From: Marinifilum caeruleilacunae
GTDB lineage: Bacteria > Bacteroidota > Bacteroidia > Bacteroidales > Marinifilaceae
DNA length: 64,000 bases
Assembly (NCBI RefSeq): GCF_013141825.1
Contig: NZ_RZNH01000003.1
Coordinates: 62,001-126,000, forward strand
Direction of reading: 5' to 3'
Shown one piece after another: positions 8,925 to 18,461 of the stretch; position 1 is the first letter of the stretch, and every line of letters starts with the position of its first letter. Made by a program: the position numbers and the translations under genes. The notes beneath the pieces are model-generated. The model did not search any database and was not told the origin of the DNA. It was given only the letters and a program-made list of their open reading frames with translations.

Positions 8925-9650
8925 TTAAACTTGTAGATTTCTATTAGAGAGAATCATTTTTGATGCATACAGGCAAAAGAATGCAATGGAAAAGAAATAA
9001 ATTAAATCTTTTGTATCCACTACACCACGCGTAATTGATTCGAAATGTGTTGAAAGGCTAAGAAAGCTAAATAAACTTCCGGCAAAACCAACAAAGTTCG
9101 AGGCCAAAACATCAAAAATAATATGGAAAAATATACCTATCGATAAGGCTGTTAATGAAGCTACAATAGGATTTGAAAACAAACAACTGGTAAGCAAACC
9201 AATGCTGATATACACCATACTCATGAGCAGCAAACCAACATATCCAAGAACAATAGCCGAATGATCGACCGGACCAATGGCCCATAAGGTAAAGTAGTAA
9301 AATAATGTAGGTGCCAGTGCAATGCCGATTAGGAAAAAAGTGGACAGGAATTTTCCAAGAATCAATTGCCAGTCGCTAACCGGTTTTGTTAATAGAAGCT
9401 CCAAAGTTCCGGCCTTTAATTCCCCGGCTATGGATCTCATGGTTAATGCAGGAATAAAGATGAACAAACTCCAGTATGCCACGGTAAAGAACGTGCTCAG
9501 GCTGGCTTGTCCAACGAAAAATACATCTGCACCATATATCCAGGTAAAAAATCCACTAAAGCCCAAAAAAATTACAATAAGTACATAAGCTGTTAATGAA
9601 TCGAAAAATGTATTTAATTCGCGATTTGCAATGTGTAAAATTTGCTTCAT
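8925..9650 (-). CDS. gldF: ABC-2 type permease (GldF-like)
   Basis: A 241-residue ABC-2 family permease with about six hydrophobic helices, including AYVLIVIFLGFSGFFTWIYG near the N-terminus and FFSIAFFCLYASKMIL near the C-terminus. The cytoplasmic stretch MRSIAGELKAGTLELLLTKP (about residues 71-90) is the characteristic ABC-2 permease motif contacting the ATPase. It lies between the ATPase gene (7-base gap) and gldG (16-base gap), giving a complete three-gene transporter. Confidence 0.9.
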   Translation of the reverse strand: MKQILHIANRELNTFFDSLTAYVLIVIFLGFSGFFTWIYGADVFFVGQASLSTFFTVAYWSLFIFIPALTMRSIAGELKAGTLELLLTKPVSDWQLILGKFLSTFFLIGIALAPTLFYYFTLWAIGPVDHSAIVLGYVGLLLMSMVYISIGLLTSCLFSNPIVASLTALSIGIFFHIIFDVLASNFVGFAGSLFSFLSLSTHFESITRGVVDTKDLIYFFSIAFFCLYASKMILSNRNLQV

Positions 9651-9657
9651 ATTTCTA

Positions 9658-10587
9658 TTAATGAAGAGTTAATTGACGGAAGATATCTTCCAGTTTTTTC
9701 TCGCTTGGCGTTAATTCCGAAATATAATAATTGTTTTGCACACAAAGGTCGAAGATGGATTTTACCGAACTTACCTCTTCTTTTGACTGTACCTCGAACA
9801 ATTGACGGTCTACATCAATAAAATCAACAGCGTCTACAGTTTCAAGATGAATCAGGTTTTCGAAAATGTCATTGACATCGCCACCCTGTATTCCCAATTT
9901 CAGAATTTCATTTCCGGCAGCCTGCTTTCTTAGCTCCTCGGCTGTACCATCCACCACTATTCGTCCATTATTAATGATTAAAATACGATCGCAGGTGGCC
10001 TCTACCTCGGCAAGAATATGTGAGCTTAATATAACTGTTTTCTCCTTTCCAATTCGTTTGATTAATTCCCTGATTTCTACAATCTGATTAGGATCCAGAC
10101 CTGTTGTAGGCTCATCGAGTATTAAAATTTCAGGATCATGAATTAAAGCCTGTGCCAAACCAACTCTTTGTTGATATCCTTTCGATAACTCACTAATTAA
10201 TTTGTGTTTCTCGCCTTCCAGGCCACAAATCCTTACCATATCCAGAATTCGTTCAGGTATCAGGTATTTTGGAATGCCATGAATTTTTGCGATAAAATCT
10301 AAAAAATCAATGATATTCATATCCTGATAAAGAGGATTATTCTCTGGTAAATAACCAATATTCTTTTTGATGATTTCAGGATGTTCCTTAATGGAATAAC
10401 CACCCACTTTAATATCTCCCTCTTCGGGATTAATATAGCAGGCAATGGCTTTCATTGTGGTTGTTTTTCCCGCACCATTGGGCCCCAAAAAACCTAATAC
10501 TTCGCCAGCTTTTACTCTAAACGAGACATTGTCTACTGCTTTTTGTGGTCCATATCTTTTGGTTAGATGCTCAACAACTATATCCAT
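9658..10587 (-). CDS. gldA: ABC transporter ATP-binding protein (GldA-like)
   Basis: A 309-residue ATPase with Walker A GPNGAGKTT at about residues 35-43, signature region ELSKGYQQRVGLAQAL, Walker B ILILDEPTTGLDPNQ, and H-loop SSHIL. A C-terminal extension of about 90 residues follows the ATPase core, as in GldA and other ABC-2 exporter ATPases. It is the first gene of the operon with gldF and gldG. A minus-strand -7 element is found at 10672-10679. Confidence 0.92.
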   Translation of the reverse strand: MDIVVEHLTKRYGPQKAVDNVSFRVKAGEVLGFLGPNGAGKTTTMKAIACYINPEEGDIKVGGYSIKEHPEIIKKNIGYLPENNPLYQDMNIIDFLDFIAKIHGIPKYLIPERILDMVRICGLEGEKHKLISELSKGYQQRVGLAQALIHDPEILILDEPTTGLDPNQIVEIRELIKRIGKEKTVILSSHILAEVEATCDRILIINNGRIVVDGTAEELRKQAAGNEILKLGIQGGDVNDIFENLIHLETVDAVDFIDVDRQLFEVQSKEEVSSVKSIFDLCVQNNYYISELTPSEKKLEDIFRQLTLH

Positions 10588-10671
10588 ACTTAGAAAATTT
10601 CATTTGGTACACTGTAAAACTGTATCCCACCATTCAATTTGTACATGCGCTCTGGTGCAATCAGTTTCTAA

Positions 10672-10679
10672 CAAATTTA
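10672..10679 (-). promoter_or_regulatory. -7 promoter element for the gldA-F-G operon
   Basis: On the minus strand this reads TAAATTTG, an exact TAnnTTTG match, 84 bases upstream of the gldA ATG. No clear -33 partner was found. Confidence 0.45.
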
Positions 10680-10776
10680 AAAAAATCGCCTCCTATATAA
10701 TTGACTACATAGGGATTTAACAATTATTAACAATTTGATAAAATCTATTGATTTTAAATATCATTTAAAAAAAGAC

Positions 10777-10784
10777 TACTTTTG
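10777..10784 (+). promoter_or_regulatory. -7 element abutting the HAD gene start
   Basis: TACTTTTG, an exact TAnnTTTG match, ends only four bases before the ATG at 10789, so transcription from it would start at or next to the start codon. Confidence 0.5.
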
Positions 10785-10788
10785 CCCC

Positions 10789-11442
10789 ATGATTAAGGCA
10801 GTAATATTTGATATGGATGGGTTGTTGATCAACTCTGAACCATTTTGGCAAGAAAGCGAGAGGCTGGTTTTTAATGCTTTAGGTGTAGCAACCAGTAAAG
10901 AATTGTTCGAAATTTTTATGGGCAAAAGAATCGATGAAGTGGTTGATGCCATGTGGGACATTCAAAGCTGGAATCACAAATCAAAAGCCGATGTGGTGGA
11001 AGATATTGTAAACAATGTAATCAAGCTTGTGAATGAAAAGGGAGAAGCCTTAACAGGCGTTTACAATATTTTAGAATCTTTAAAGCAATCTTCCTTAAAA
11101 GTTGGCCTGGCTTCCTCTTCAAAAATGAAAATTATAGAAGCTGTTCTTGATAAACTGAAGATTCGCGAATATTTTGAAGTAGTTCATTCTGCTGAATTCG
11201 AAGAATATGGCAAACCTCATCCGCAGATTTTCATTTCAACTGCAAACATGCTAGGTGTACAAGCACATGAATGTTTGGTGTTTGAAGATTCGTTAAACGG
11301 TGTAATTTCTGCTCTTGCAGCTAACATGAAATGTTACGCGATACCGGAATCAGGCGCACTAAACCTTAACAAGTTTATTATTGCCAATAAAACTTTAAAT
11401 AACCTGGACGAATTTAAGCTTTCTGATTTAAAGAGTTTATAA
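10789..11442 (+). CDS. HAD-superfamily phosphatase (beta-phosphoglucomutase/2-deoxyglucose-6-phosphatase-like)
   Basis: A 217-residue haloacid dehalogenase hydrolase with nucleophile motif I FDMDGLLINSEPFW at the N-terminus, a helical cap, motif II GLASSS, a conserved lysine in YGKPHPQIF, and motif IV VFEDSLNGVISAL. This is the YniC/HxpB-like pattern, acting on small sugar phosphates; the substrate cannot be read from sequence. The ATG at 10789 was chosen over an upstream in-frame TTG because the latter would add 18 non-family residues and would start upstream of the likely promoter. Its 3' end overlaps the convergent aroK gene by 29 bases. Confidence 0.85.
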   Translation: MIKAVIFDMDGLLINSEPFWQESERLVFNALGVATSKELFEIFMGKRIDEVVDAMWDIQSWNHKSKADVVEDIVNNVIKLVNEKGEALTGVYNILESLKQSSLKVGLASSSKMKIIEAVLDKLKIREYFEVVHSAEFEEYGKPHPQIFISTANMLGVQAHECLVFEDSLNGVISALAANMKCYAIPESGALNLNKFIIANKTLNNLDEFKLSDLKSL

Positions 11443-11941
11443 TTGGATCTAAAAGCTGGATAAAACTTTCCAATTCTAAATCACCTGAAATGATTTTATA
11501 CTTTGCCTGTTCATAAAATCCTTTTCTTGAATCGAGGTGCTTTGTGATGTATTCAAGAAGTTCATCATGAGAAAAGTTTTTCACAAGCGGACGCTCTGTC
11601 TTTGAGCTTGTTATGCGCTCTCTTAACAGTTCAGGAGATCCTTCAATATAAAGGGTTTCTCCCATCTTGTTCATTTGCTCCATATTATTGTTGAAGCAGG
11701 GTGCTCCTCCTCCTGTGGCTACGATAACCTGATCAAATTCGGCGATAGACTGTAAGGCAGCATATTCTCTTTCACGAAATCCTTTTTCTTCAAATTTTGC
11801 AAATATTTCAGGAATAGTCATCCCTTCACGCTCCTCAATATGCGTATCCAAATCAAGAAATCGAAATCCATAATGATTGGCAATCATCTTGCCCCATCTC
11901 GATTTTCCACATCCCATATATCCTACTAAGAATATTCGCAT
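11414..11941 (-). CDS. aroK: Shikimate kinase
   Basis: It phosphorylates shikimate at the 3-hydroxyl, step five of chorismate synthesis. The 175-residue protein has Walker A GYMGCGKS at residues 7-14, the shikimate-binding Asp in FLDLDTHIE, Arg in REREYAAL, and the diagnostic ATGGGAP. The LID region with TERPL is present. Family length is 160-180, so it is complete. It lies 57 bases after parC on the same strand, but a Rho-independent terminator ends only about ten bases before its ATG, so its expression must rely on read-through, antitermination or an unseen promoter. Confidence 0.95.
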   Translation of the reverse strand: MRIFLVGYMGCGKSRWGKMIANHYGFRFLDLDTHIEEREGMTIPEIFAKFEEKGFREREYAALQSIAEFDQVIVATGGGAPCFNNNMEQMNKMGETLYIEGSPELLRERITSSKTERPLVKNFSHDELLEYITKHLDSRKGFYEQAKYKIISGDLELESFIQLLDPIINSLNQKA

Positions 11942-11950
11942 AGCTATCAG

Positions 11951-11975
11951 AAAAAACAGGTGTCTACGACACCTG
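11951..11975 (-). terminator. Rho-independent terminator between parC and aroK
   Basis: Read on the minus strand: CAGGTGTC, GTA loop, GACACCTG, then six T's. Perfect 8-bp stem. It lies 24 bases after the parC stop, and its T tract ends 9 bases before the aroK ATG. Confidence 0.85.
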
Positions 11976-11998
11976 ATTGATTACATTTTTATTTCCAT

Positions 11999-14599
11999 TT
12001 AATCGTCACTACTCTGGGTTTCGGGCTCATTCACCTCAACCGTCTCGGCCTGATCTTCTGTAATTTCGTTTTCGCGCGGAAGCGGTTCAAGCTCCTTAAT
12101 CTTGGCAATTTCGTAGATACTTAAACGTTTCCCTCTTGCCTTGTAAGATTTAACGCCAATAAAGTCCTCACCTTCGATAATTTCATTTGGACGGTCTTCA
12201 TTCTTTCCGCCAAAGGCAATCTCGAATCTCGGATATTTTTCGTCGGTAAGAATCAGCATTTTGTTTTCCGGATTATCACCGATAAAACCAGTTGGTTTAC
12301 CATTTCCTTCCATGGTAAATCTTTTCAGGTACCAATATTCCTGATCGGCATCATAAAATACGGCCGACCATACTTTTTCCGCTTCGAATTTTTCAATTAT
12401 GCTGATATTATCAGAGTAATGATTGCTCAAATCGAAACTTGTAAAATGGAAAGACGCCGGTCTGCTAACAACCAAAATTCGATCATCGCCAAGGAATTCT
12501 CCAAGGAAATCTCCTCGCTGATCGGTATTCAATCTCAATACATCAGGATCGAACCAAATTTTACGACCTCCCAGGGTCGAAACACCTTCATGCTTCAGAG
12601 TGATTTTATGCACATCATTTCTGGATAAAATGTTACCCATCGATGCTCGTCCTTTTACTGCCAATTCTGCAAAATCGAACTCGAAGTTCAATTTCTTCAA
12701 TCTTGGTTTTGGTTTCAAGACAACGCGAATTATTTCCGCTTCACCATTTGGATTGGCAGTAAAGTATAAAATTCTGGAACCTGCACTACCTTTTGTAAGG
12801 TCGTATTCTTTATCCCTGGTAATACTAGTTACCGAGAAACGTTTCACATAGCAAATTCCACCTCTGCCATCGCGATAAGCGACATTGTAAATGGTTCGTT
12901 TATCGTTTTTACGGAAAACGGCTATGTGTAGTATATTTTTACCAATGAATGACTTCTCTGCAACCTTGGTTACAAAGTAAGTTCCATCTTTTCTAAATAC
13001 GATAATATCATCAATATCAGAACAATCGCAAACATATTCATCTTTTTTCAGACCCGTTCCCATGAAACCATCTTCACGGTTGATGAATAATTTTTGATTG
13101 GCCACCACCACTTTGGTAGCAACAATATTTTCGAAAGATCTGATTTCTGTTTTTCTCTCTTTTCCTTTGCCATATTTCTTCTTAATGGCCTGGAAGTAAC
13201 GAATTGTAAACGGAATAATGTTAGCAATGTGTACATTGATTTCCTCAATTTCGTCCTCAATCGATTGGATGTAATCCTTGGCTTTATCGATATCGAATTT
13301 CGAAATGCGCTTGATTTTGATCTCTGTTAATCGAACAATATCGTCGTGGGTTACAGCTCTCATTAAGTGCTTTGTATGAGGTTTCAATCCCTCATCAATG
13401 GTTTCAATGATTGCTTCCCAGGTTTCACATTCCTCAATATCGCGATAGATTCTGTTTTCGATAAAGATTCTTTCCAAGGATGCATAATGCCATGCCTCTT
13501 CCAGCTCACGTTTGCGAATTTCCAGCTCAAGTTTCAGTAGGGCAACTGTATTATCTGCCGAACGTTTCAGAATTTCCGATACTCCAATAAATTTTGGGGT
13601 ATCATCTTCGATAATACATGCATTTGGCGAAATTGATGTTTCACAATCGGTAAATGCATAAAGTGCATCTATGGTTTTATCTGATGAAATACCATTCCCC
13701 AAATGAATTAGGATCTCAACATTTGCGGCAGTATTGTCATCGATTTTTTTGATCTTGATTTTTCCCTTATCATTGGCCTTAATGATTGAATCGATCAGGC
13801 TGGAAGTAGTCTTCCCGTAAGGTATTTCAGTAATCTTTAGTGTCTTGTTATCAACTTTCTCAATTCTGGCACGAACTTTAACTGCACCACCTCTTAATCC
13901 ATCATTGTAACGACTTACCTCTACCATACCGGCAGTTGGGAAATCCGGATAAAGTTCAAACTCTTCCTCTTTAAGATAGGCAATACAAGCCTGAATCAAC
14001 TCATTGAAGTTGTGAGGTAGAATTTTTGATGCCAAACCTACAGCAATCCCTTCAACACCTTGTGCCAGCAACAATGGGAATTTTACAGGAAGGGTAATTG
14101 GCTCCTTGTTTCTACCATCGTAAGACAGTTTCCAATTGGTGGTTTTAGGATTGAATAAAACCTCGAGGGCAAACTTCGACAAACGGGCCTCGATATAACG
14201 AGGTGCTGCTGAAGAATCTCCGGTAAGTATGTTTCCCCAGTTCCCCTGGGTATCTATCAACAAATCTTTTTGTCCCAACTGAACCAAAGCATCACCAATG
14301 GAAGCATCACCATGCGGATGATACTGCATTGTGTTACCAATAATGTTCGCTACTTTATTGTAACGTCCATCGTCCAGTTGTTTCATGGCATGCAAGATCC
14401 TACGCTGAACAGGTTTAAGACCATCGTTCACGTATGGAACAGCACGTTCAAGGATTACATAAGATGCATAATCGAGAAACCAATCCTGGTACATACCTGA
14501 CAGGTAGGTCACATTTCGCATGGCTTCTGATTGGGCACCGTTCAACTCATTGTCCAACTCCTCCGGGTTCTCCATATCTTGTCTCTCTTCGCTACTCAT
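11999..14599 (-). CDS. parC: DNA topoisomerase IV subunit A (ParC; GyrA-family)
   Basis: The DNA-breaking subunit of a type IIA topoisomerase that decatenates daughter chromosomes. The 866-residue protein has the breakage-reunion domain with GLKPVQRRIL at about 60-69, the quinolone-pocket region YHPHGDASIGDAL at about 93-105, and active-site Tyr135 in AAPRYIE. The C-terminal half has degenerate beta-pinwheel blades without a clear GyrA box, fitting ParC rather than GyrA, and ends with an acidic tail. It follows parE by 56 bases; the parE-parC pairing supports topoisomerase IV. Gyrase subunits are presumably elsewhere. Confidence 0.92.
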   Translation of the reverse strand: MSSEERQDMENPEELDNELNGAQSEAMRNVTYLSGMYQDWFLDYASYVILERAVPYVNDGLKPVQRRILHAMKQLDDGRYNKVANIIGNTMQYHPHGDASIGDALVQLGQKDLLIDTQGNWGNILTGDSSAAPRYIEARLSKFALEVLFNPKTTNWKLSYDGRNKEPITLPVKFPLLLAQGVEGIAVGLASKILPHNFNELIQACIAYLKEEEFELYPDFPTAGMVEVSRYNDGLRGGAVKVRARIEKVDNKTLKITEIPYGKTTSSLIDSIIKANDKGKIKIKKIDDNTAANVEILIHLGNGISSDKTIDALYAFTDCETSISPNACIIEDDTPKFIGVSEILKRSADNTVALLKLELEIRKRELEEAWHYASLERIFIENRIYRDIEECETWEAIIETIDEGLKPHTKHLMRAVTHDDIVRLTEIKIKRISKFDIDKAKDYIQSIEDEIEEINVHIANIIPFTIRYFQAIKKKYGKGKERKTEIRSFENIVATKVVVANQKLFINREDGFMGTGLKKDEYVCDCSDIDDIIVFRKDGTYFVTKVAEKSFIGKNILHIAVFRKNDKRTIYNVAYRDGRGGICYVKRFSVTSITRDKEYDLTKGSAGSRILYFTANPNGEAEIIRVVLKPKPRLKKLNFEFDFAELAVKGRASMGNILSRNDVHKITLKHEGVSTLGGRKIWFDPDVLRLNTDQRGDFLGEFLGDDRILVVSRPASFHFTSFDLSNHYSDNISIIEKFEAEKVWSAVFYDADQEYWYLKRFTMEGNGKPTGFIGDNPENKMLILTDEKYPRFEIAFGGKNEDRPNEIIEGEDFIGVKSYKARGKRLSIYEIAKIKELEPLPRENEITEDQAETVEVNEPETQSSDD

Positions 14600-14655
14600 A
14601 GAGATTTTAGGGTTTAAAGGTTTTTATTCGATTTGCTGCTTTGGGTCATCAAGGA

Positions 14656-16488
14656 TTAGATCTCATCTTTCTCTACATACAAGTTGTCGATAATAAACTC
14701 CTGTCGTTTCGGAGTATTCTTACCCATGTAGAATTCCAGCATTCCTGATACTGAATCATCTTTCTTCATCACAACAGGATCAAGTCTGATGTCTTTACCA
14801 ATGAAATTTTTGAACTCATCAGGTGAAATCTCACCCAATCCCTTAAATCGTGTAATTTCTGGTTTTGCACCTACACGTTTAATTGCTTTTTCTCTTTCCT
14901 CATCGGAGTAGCAATAAAAGGTTTTTCTTTTATTTCTCACCCTGAACAAAGGGGTTTGCAAAATGTAAAGGTGTCCTCCTCTTACCAAATCAGGGAAGAA
15001 CTGTAGAAAGAAGGTGATCAACAACAACCTGATGTGCATACCATCCACATCGGCATCCGTTGCGATAATTACGTTGTTGTAACGTAATCCTTCCATTCCA
15101 TCCTCAATATTTAAAGCTGCTTGCAGCAAATTAAATTCTTCGTTTTCGTAAACAATCTTTTTGGTTAGTCCATAAGTATTAAGCGGCTTCCCTTTCAAGC
15201 TAAATACCGCTTGTGTGTTTACATTTCTTGATTTTGTTATCGATCCACTTGCAGAATCACCCTCGGTAATAAAAATGGATGTTTCTGATTTTTGTTCATG
15301 CTTTGAATTGAAGTGAACTCGACAATCGCGTAATTTTCGGTTGTGCAGACTTGCTTTCTTCGCTCTCTCTTTGGCAATCTTCTTAATTCCCGATATGGCT
15401 TTACGCTCTTTCTCGTTCTCAAGAATCTTTTTGTACAGAACATCGGCTACCTCCGGATTTTTATGCAAGTAATTATCCAGGTTAGAGGTTACAAAATCCA
15501 TAATGAAATTACGTACCGACGGACCATTCGGGCCAATATCTTTCGATCCCAATTTGGTTTTGGTCTGCGACTCGAAAACCGGTTCTTCCACTTTCACACT
15601 AATGGCAGCAATAATGGAAGTTCTGATATCTGAAGTATCGAAATCTTTTTTGTAAAAGTCGCGAATTGTTTTCACTACTGCCTCGCGAAATGCGGCAAGG
15701 TGTGTACCACCCTGTGTGGTGTGCTGCCCATTCACGAAAGAATAGTATTCCTCTCCATATTGGCGACCATGAGTCAGGGCAATTTCAATATCGTCACCTT
15801 TCATGTGAACAATATTGTACAATCCCTCTGAGTTCATATTTTCTGTCAGAAGGTCTAAGAGACCATTTTTCGACAAGAATTTTTCCCCGTTAAAGTAAAT
15901 GGAAAGACCAGCGTTCAGATACACATAGTTCTTAAGCATGGTTTCGATGTACTCCGAAATATAACGGTAGTTCGGAAACATCTCTTCGTCGGGGTGGAAA
16001 GTAATTTTCACACCATTTTTTTCTTCTGTTGACTGTACCTCTTCTTCGTTTAAAAGCACACCTCTTGAGAAATGGGCTTTTTTAACCTCTCCTTCCCGAT
16101 AAGATTCAATCACGAAATCGTCCGAAAGGGCATTCACAGCCTTAATCCCGACACCATTCAAACCAACAGACTTTTTAAAGGCTTTGGAATCGTACTTTGC
16201 CCCGGTATTCATTTTAGAGGTTACATCAATCACCTTTCCTAAGGGAATTCCTCGTCCGTAATCACGAACGGTTACTTTGCGATCGGAAATGGTAACCTCA
16301 ATGGATTTACCAATTCCCATTGCGAATTCATCAATGGAATTATCAATTACCTCTTTTAATAGAATATAGATACCATCGTCATGGGAAGATCCATCGCCCA
16401 ATTTCCCGATATACATGCCGGGACGTTTACGAATGTGTTCTTTCCAATCGAGTGTACGTATTGAGTCTTCAGAATATTTTGCAGTCAT
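14656..16488 (-). CDS. parE: DNA topoisomerase IV subunit B (ParE; GyrB-family)
   Basis: The ATPase subunit partnering ParC. The 610-residue protein has the GHKL fold: [11 protein letters not shown] near residue 20, ATP-lid region [14 protein letters not shown], and QGGTHLAAF in the transducer domain. The Toprim domain shows [11 protein letters not shown] and the DADVDG metal site, followed by RFKGLGEI and the PKRQEFI C-terminal motif. Length matches ParE (about 600-650). It is the first gene of the parE-parC pair; a -7 element lies just upstream. Confidence 0.95.
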   Translation of the reverse strand: MTAKYSEDSIRTLDWKEHIRKRPGMYIGKLGDGSSHDDGIYILLKEVIDNSIDEFAMGIGKSIEVTISDRKVTVRDYGRGIPLGKVIDVTSKMNTGAKYDSKAFKKSVGLNGVGIKAVNALSDDFVIESYREGEVKKAHFSRGVLLNEEEVQSTEEKNGVKITFHPDEEMFPNYRYISEYIETMLKNYVYLNAGLSIYFNGEKFLSKNGLLDLLTENMNSEGLYNIVHMKGDDIEIALTHGRQYGEEYYSFVNGQHTTQGGTHLAAFREAVVKTIRDFYKKDFDTSDIRTSIIAAISVKVEEPVFESQTKTKLGSKDIGPNGPSVRNFIMDFVTSNLDNYLHKNPEVADVLYKKILENEKERKAISGIKKIAKERAKKASLHNRKLRDCRVHFNSKHEQKSETSIFITEGDSASGSITKSRNVNTQAVFSLKGKPLNTYGLTKKIVYENEEFNLLQAALNIEDGMEGLRYNNVIIATDADVDGMHIRLLLITFFLQFFPDLVRGGHLYILQTPLFRVRNKRKTFYCYSDEEREKAIKRVGAKPEITRFKGLGEISPDEFKNFIGKDIRLDPVVMKKDDSVSGMLEFYMGKNTPKRQEFIIDNLYVEKDEI

Positions 16489-16506
16489 GAAAATTTCGCG
16501 TTTTTA

Positions 16507-16514
16507 CAAATATA
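16507..16514 (-). promoter_or_regulatory. -7 promoter element for parE-parC
   Basis: Minus-strand TATATTTG, an exact TAnnTTTG match, 18 bases from the parE ATG, implying a leader of only about a dozen bases. No clear -33 box. Confidence 0.5.
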
Positions 16515-16687
16515 GCTAAAAGAACGTTTCCTAAGAAAGTAGTTTATCAACAGCCTGTTAAAAGGCAGTAGGAATCATACATTCGAGAAAGAATGCCTCA
16601 AACATATTTCTCTAAAAATCAACCCAAATGATCATGAAAATCAAAATCATTCCAAATTAAGGGGAAGTTTAATTTTATCGAAAATGC

Positions 16688-16733
16688 AAGCTTCTATTTA
16701 TCAATAATCGCATGAAAATGATATTTGAAGCTT
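16688..16733 (-). terminator. Possible terminator hairpin downstream of the PAP2 gene
   Basis: AAGCTTC (16688-16694) and GAAGCTT (16727-16733) are perfect inverted arms separated by 32 bases. On the minus strand a modest TTTT follows. The long loop makes it weak. Confidence 0.3.
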
Positions 16734-16752
16734 CGAGAAAGAAAATATCAGC

Positions 16753-17445
16753 TTAAAACAAACCGTACTTTAAGAGCTTTCTTACCACCAGGCAAATGGT
16801 TAAGATTTCGACTGATGCAACAGCAACAATCAGCCAGACTGCGGAGTAATTTAAGACATCTATACTTCGTCTTCCTCTCGATACAGATCCACTTCGAGAA
16901 CTTGTAAACCACTTGCATAAGCGATAAACTGCGTAACCCAAAATTAAGCCTAGAATCATACCTCCAATAACATCTCCGGGAAAATGAACACCAAGATAAA
17001 TACGCGTGTAAATCACCAACAAAGACCAGGAGAAAATGAAGAATGTGTACAATTTATTCCTGAACAAAAGGGAGGTAAATAGCGCAAACCCAAATGAATT
17101 GGTTGCATGAGAAGATACAAATCCATATCTCCCTCCCTTGTATCCACTTACCAGGTTTACAATACCTTCCAGGCTTGGATCGTGACTTGGACGAAATCGT
17201 TCAAACACATTTTTGAACAATTGTGTTGAAATCTGATCGCATAAAAAGATCAGGAAAAATGCTCCCAGTATCCACCACAAAGCTTCTTTGCCTTTCACTT
17301 TGTAGATTTGATACAGCAGGAGAAGGTACAAAGGAATCCAAAATTCTTTTCGGGTAAAAAACATCATTACAACATCCCAAAATGGTGTATTATGGCTGTT
17401 CAACCATATTAAAAGCTCTTTATCCAATTGAATTAGGGTATCCAT
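16753..17445 (-). CDS. PAP2-superfamily membrane phosphatase
   Basis: A 230-residue PAP2 phosphatase with about five to six membrane helices. The three active-site motifs are visible: KNVFERFRP (KxxxxxxRP), SSHATNS (variant of PSGH), and RIYLGVHFPGDV (SRxxxxxHxxxD type). Such enzymes dephosphorylate undecaprenyl pyrophosphate, phosphatidate or lipid A; which one is not decidable here. ATG at 17445 was chosen over a TTG two codons earlier. It is the last gene of the hpt-adk-obgE cluster, 14 bases after obgE. The final helix past residue 190 (VWLIVAVASVEILTICLVV) extends beyond the minimal PAP2 core. Confidence 0.88.
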   Translation of the reverse strand: MDTLIQLDKELLIWLNSHNTPFWDVVMMFFTRKEFWIPLYLLLLYQIYKVKGKEALWWILGAFFLIFLCDQISTQLFKNVFERFRPSHDPSLEGIVNLVSGYKGGRYGFVSSHATNSFGFALFTSLLFRNKLYTFFIFSWSLLVIYTRIYLGVHFPGDVIGGMILGLILGYAVYRLCKWFTSSRSGSVSRGRRSIDVLNYSAVWLIVAVASVEILTICLVVRKLLKYGLF

Positions 17446-17459
17446 TCGCAAGTTTATTT

Positions 17460-18449
17460 TTATTCGTTAATTGCTTTCCAAATCATGTCTTTTAGTTCCA
17501 TGATTCCTTTTTGAGCCACTGAAGATATGAAAACAGATGGAACATCAGGCAAATCCTTCTTAATTTCATCCATTAATTCCTCATCGAGCATATCCGATTT
17601 GGTAATTGCCAGCAAACGTTGCTTATCCAGCAGCTCAGGATTGAATTGCTTTAGCTCGTTTAAAAGTATCTTGTACTCGTTGTGGATATCGTTGCTATCT
17701 GCAGCCACCATAAACAACAGTACGGAGTTTCTTTCGATATGACGCAGGAATCGTAATCCCAGTCCTCTTCCCTCATGAGCCCCTTCAATAATTCCAGGAA
17801 TATCAGCCATAATAAAGGAGCGATCGTCGCGATAGGCTACAATTCCAAGGTTGGGAACCAGTGTGGTAAAATGATATTCTGCAATTTTTGGTTTTGCTGC
17901 CGAAACAACAGAAAGAAGTGTAGATTTTCCAACACTCGGGAATCCTACCAAACCAACATCAGCAAGAACCTTAAGTTCCAAAATCACCGATCGTTCTACT
18001 CTCTCGCCTCCCGATTGAGCATATCGTGGTGTTTGGTTGGTTGAAGATCTGAAGTGCCAGTTTCCCAGTCCTCCACGGCCACCTTTCACCAAAACTTTTT
18101 CTTCGCCATCTTCGGTTACGTCGAAAATTACTTCGCCGGTTTCGGCGTCGCGGGCTACTGTTCCAAGTGGTACTTCAATTACTTTATCTTCACCATCGAA
18201 ACCGGTACTTCTACTCTGACTTCCCGATCCACCATCGCCAGCAAATACATGTCGGCTAAACTTCAGGTGAATCAAGGTCCAAAGTTGCGCATTGGCACGT
18301 ATAACAATGTGACCACCACGACCACCATCACCACCATCAGGACCTCCTTTCATCGTTAATTTATCACGATGAAGGTGTGTTGAACCATTTCCTCCAGCTC
18401 CCGATCTACAAAAAATCTTTACGTAATCAACAAAATTAGATCCCGACAT
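17460..18449 (-). CDS. obgE: GTPase ObgE/CgtA
   Basis: Obg is an essential GTPase that works in late 50S ribosome assembly and stringent control. The 329-residue protein has the glycine-rich Obg fold at residues 1-157 ([14 protein letters not shown] and similar), then the G domain: G1 [10 protein letters not shown]2 TTLVPNLG, G3 [17 protein letters not shown]4 TKSD, G5 SSVA. There is no C-terminal OCT domain, which is usual outside Firmicutes. It lies 12 bases after adk and 14 before the PAP2 gene. Confidence 0.97.
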   Translation of the reverse strand: MSGSNFVDYVKIFCRSGAGGNGSTHLHRDKLTMKGGPDGGDGGRGGHIVIRANAQLWTLIHLKFSRHVFAGDGGSGSQSRSTGFDGEDKVIEVPLGTVARDAETGEVIFDVTEDGEEKVLVKGGRGGLGNWHFRSSTNQTPRYAQSGGERVERSVILELKVLADVGLVGFPSVGKSTLLSVVSAAKPKIAEYHFTTLVPNLGIVAYRDDRSFIMADIPGIIEGAHEGRGLGLRFLRHIERNSVLLFMVAADSNDIHNEYKILLNELKQFNPELLDKQRLLAITKSDMLDEELMDEIKKDLPDVPSVFISSVAQKGIMELKDMIWKAINE

Positions 18450-18461
18450 AGTTTTAATTTT

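Noticed and set aside
7394-10587. The gldA-gldF-gldG operon as proof of gliding motility.
   Set aside because: The three genes occur in many non-gliding Bacteroidota and no other gld or spr gene is present in the window.
13636-13645. TGTTTCAC half-site resembling parS, considered because parA/parB are nearby.
   Set aside because: It lacks the second palindromic half (GTGAAACA) and lies inside parC coding sequence; no full parS was seen in the window.
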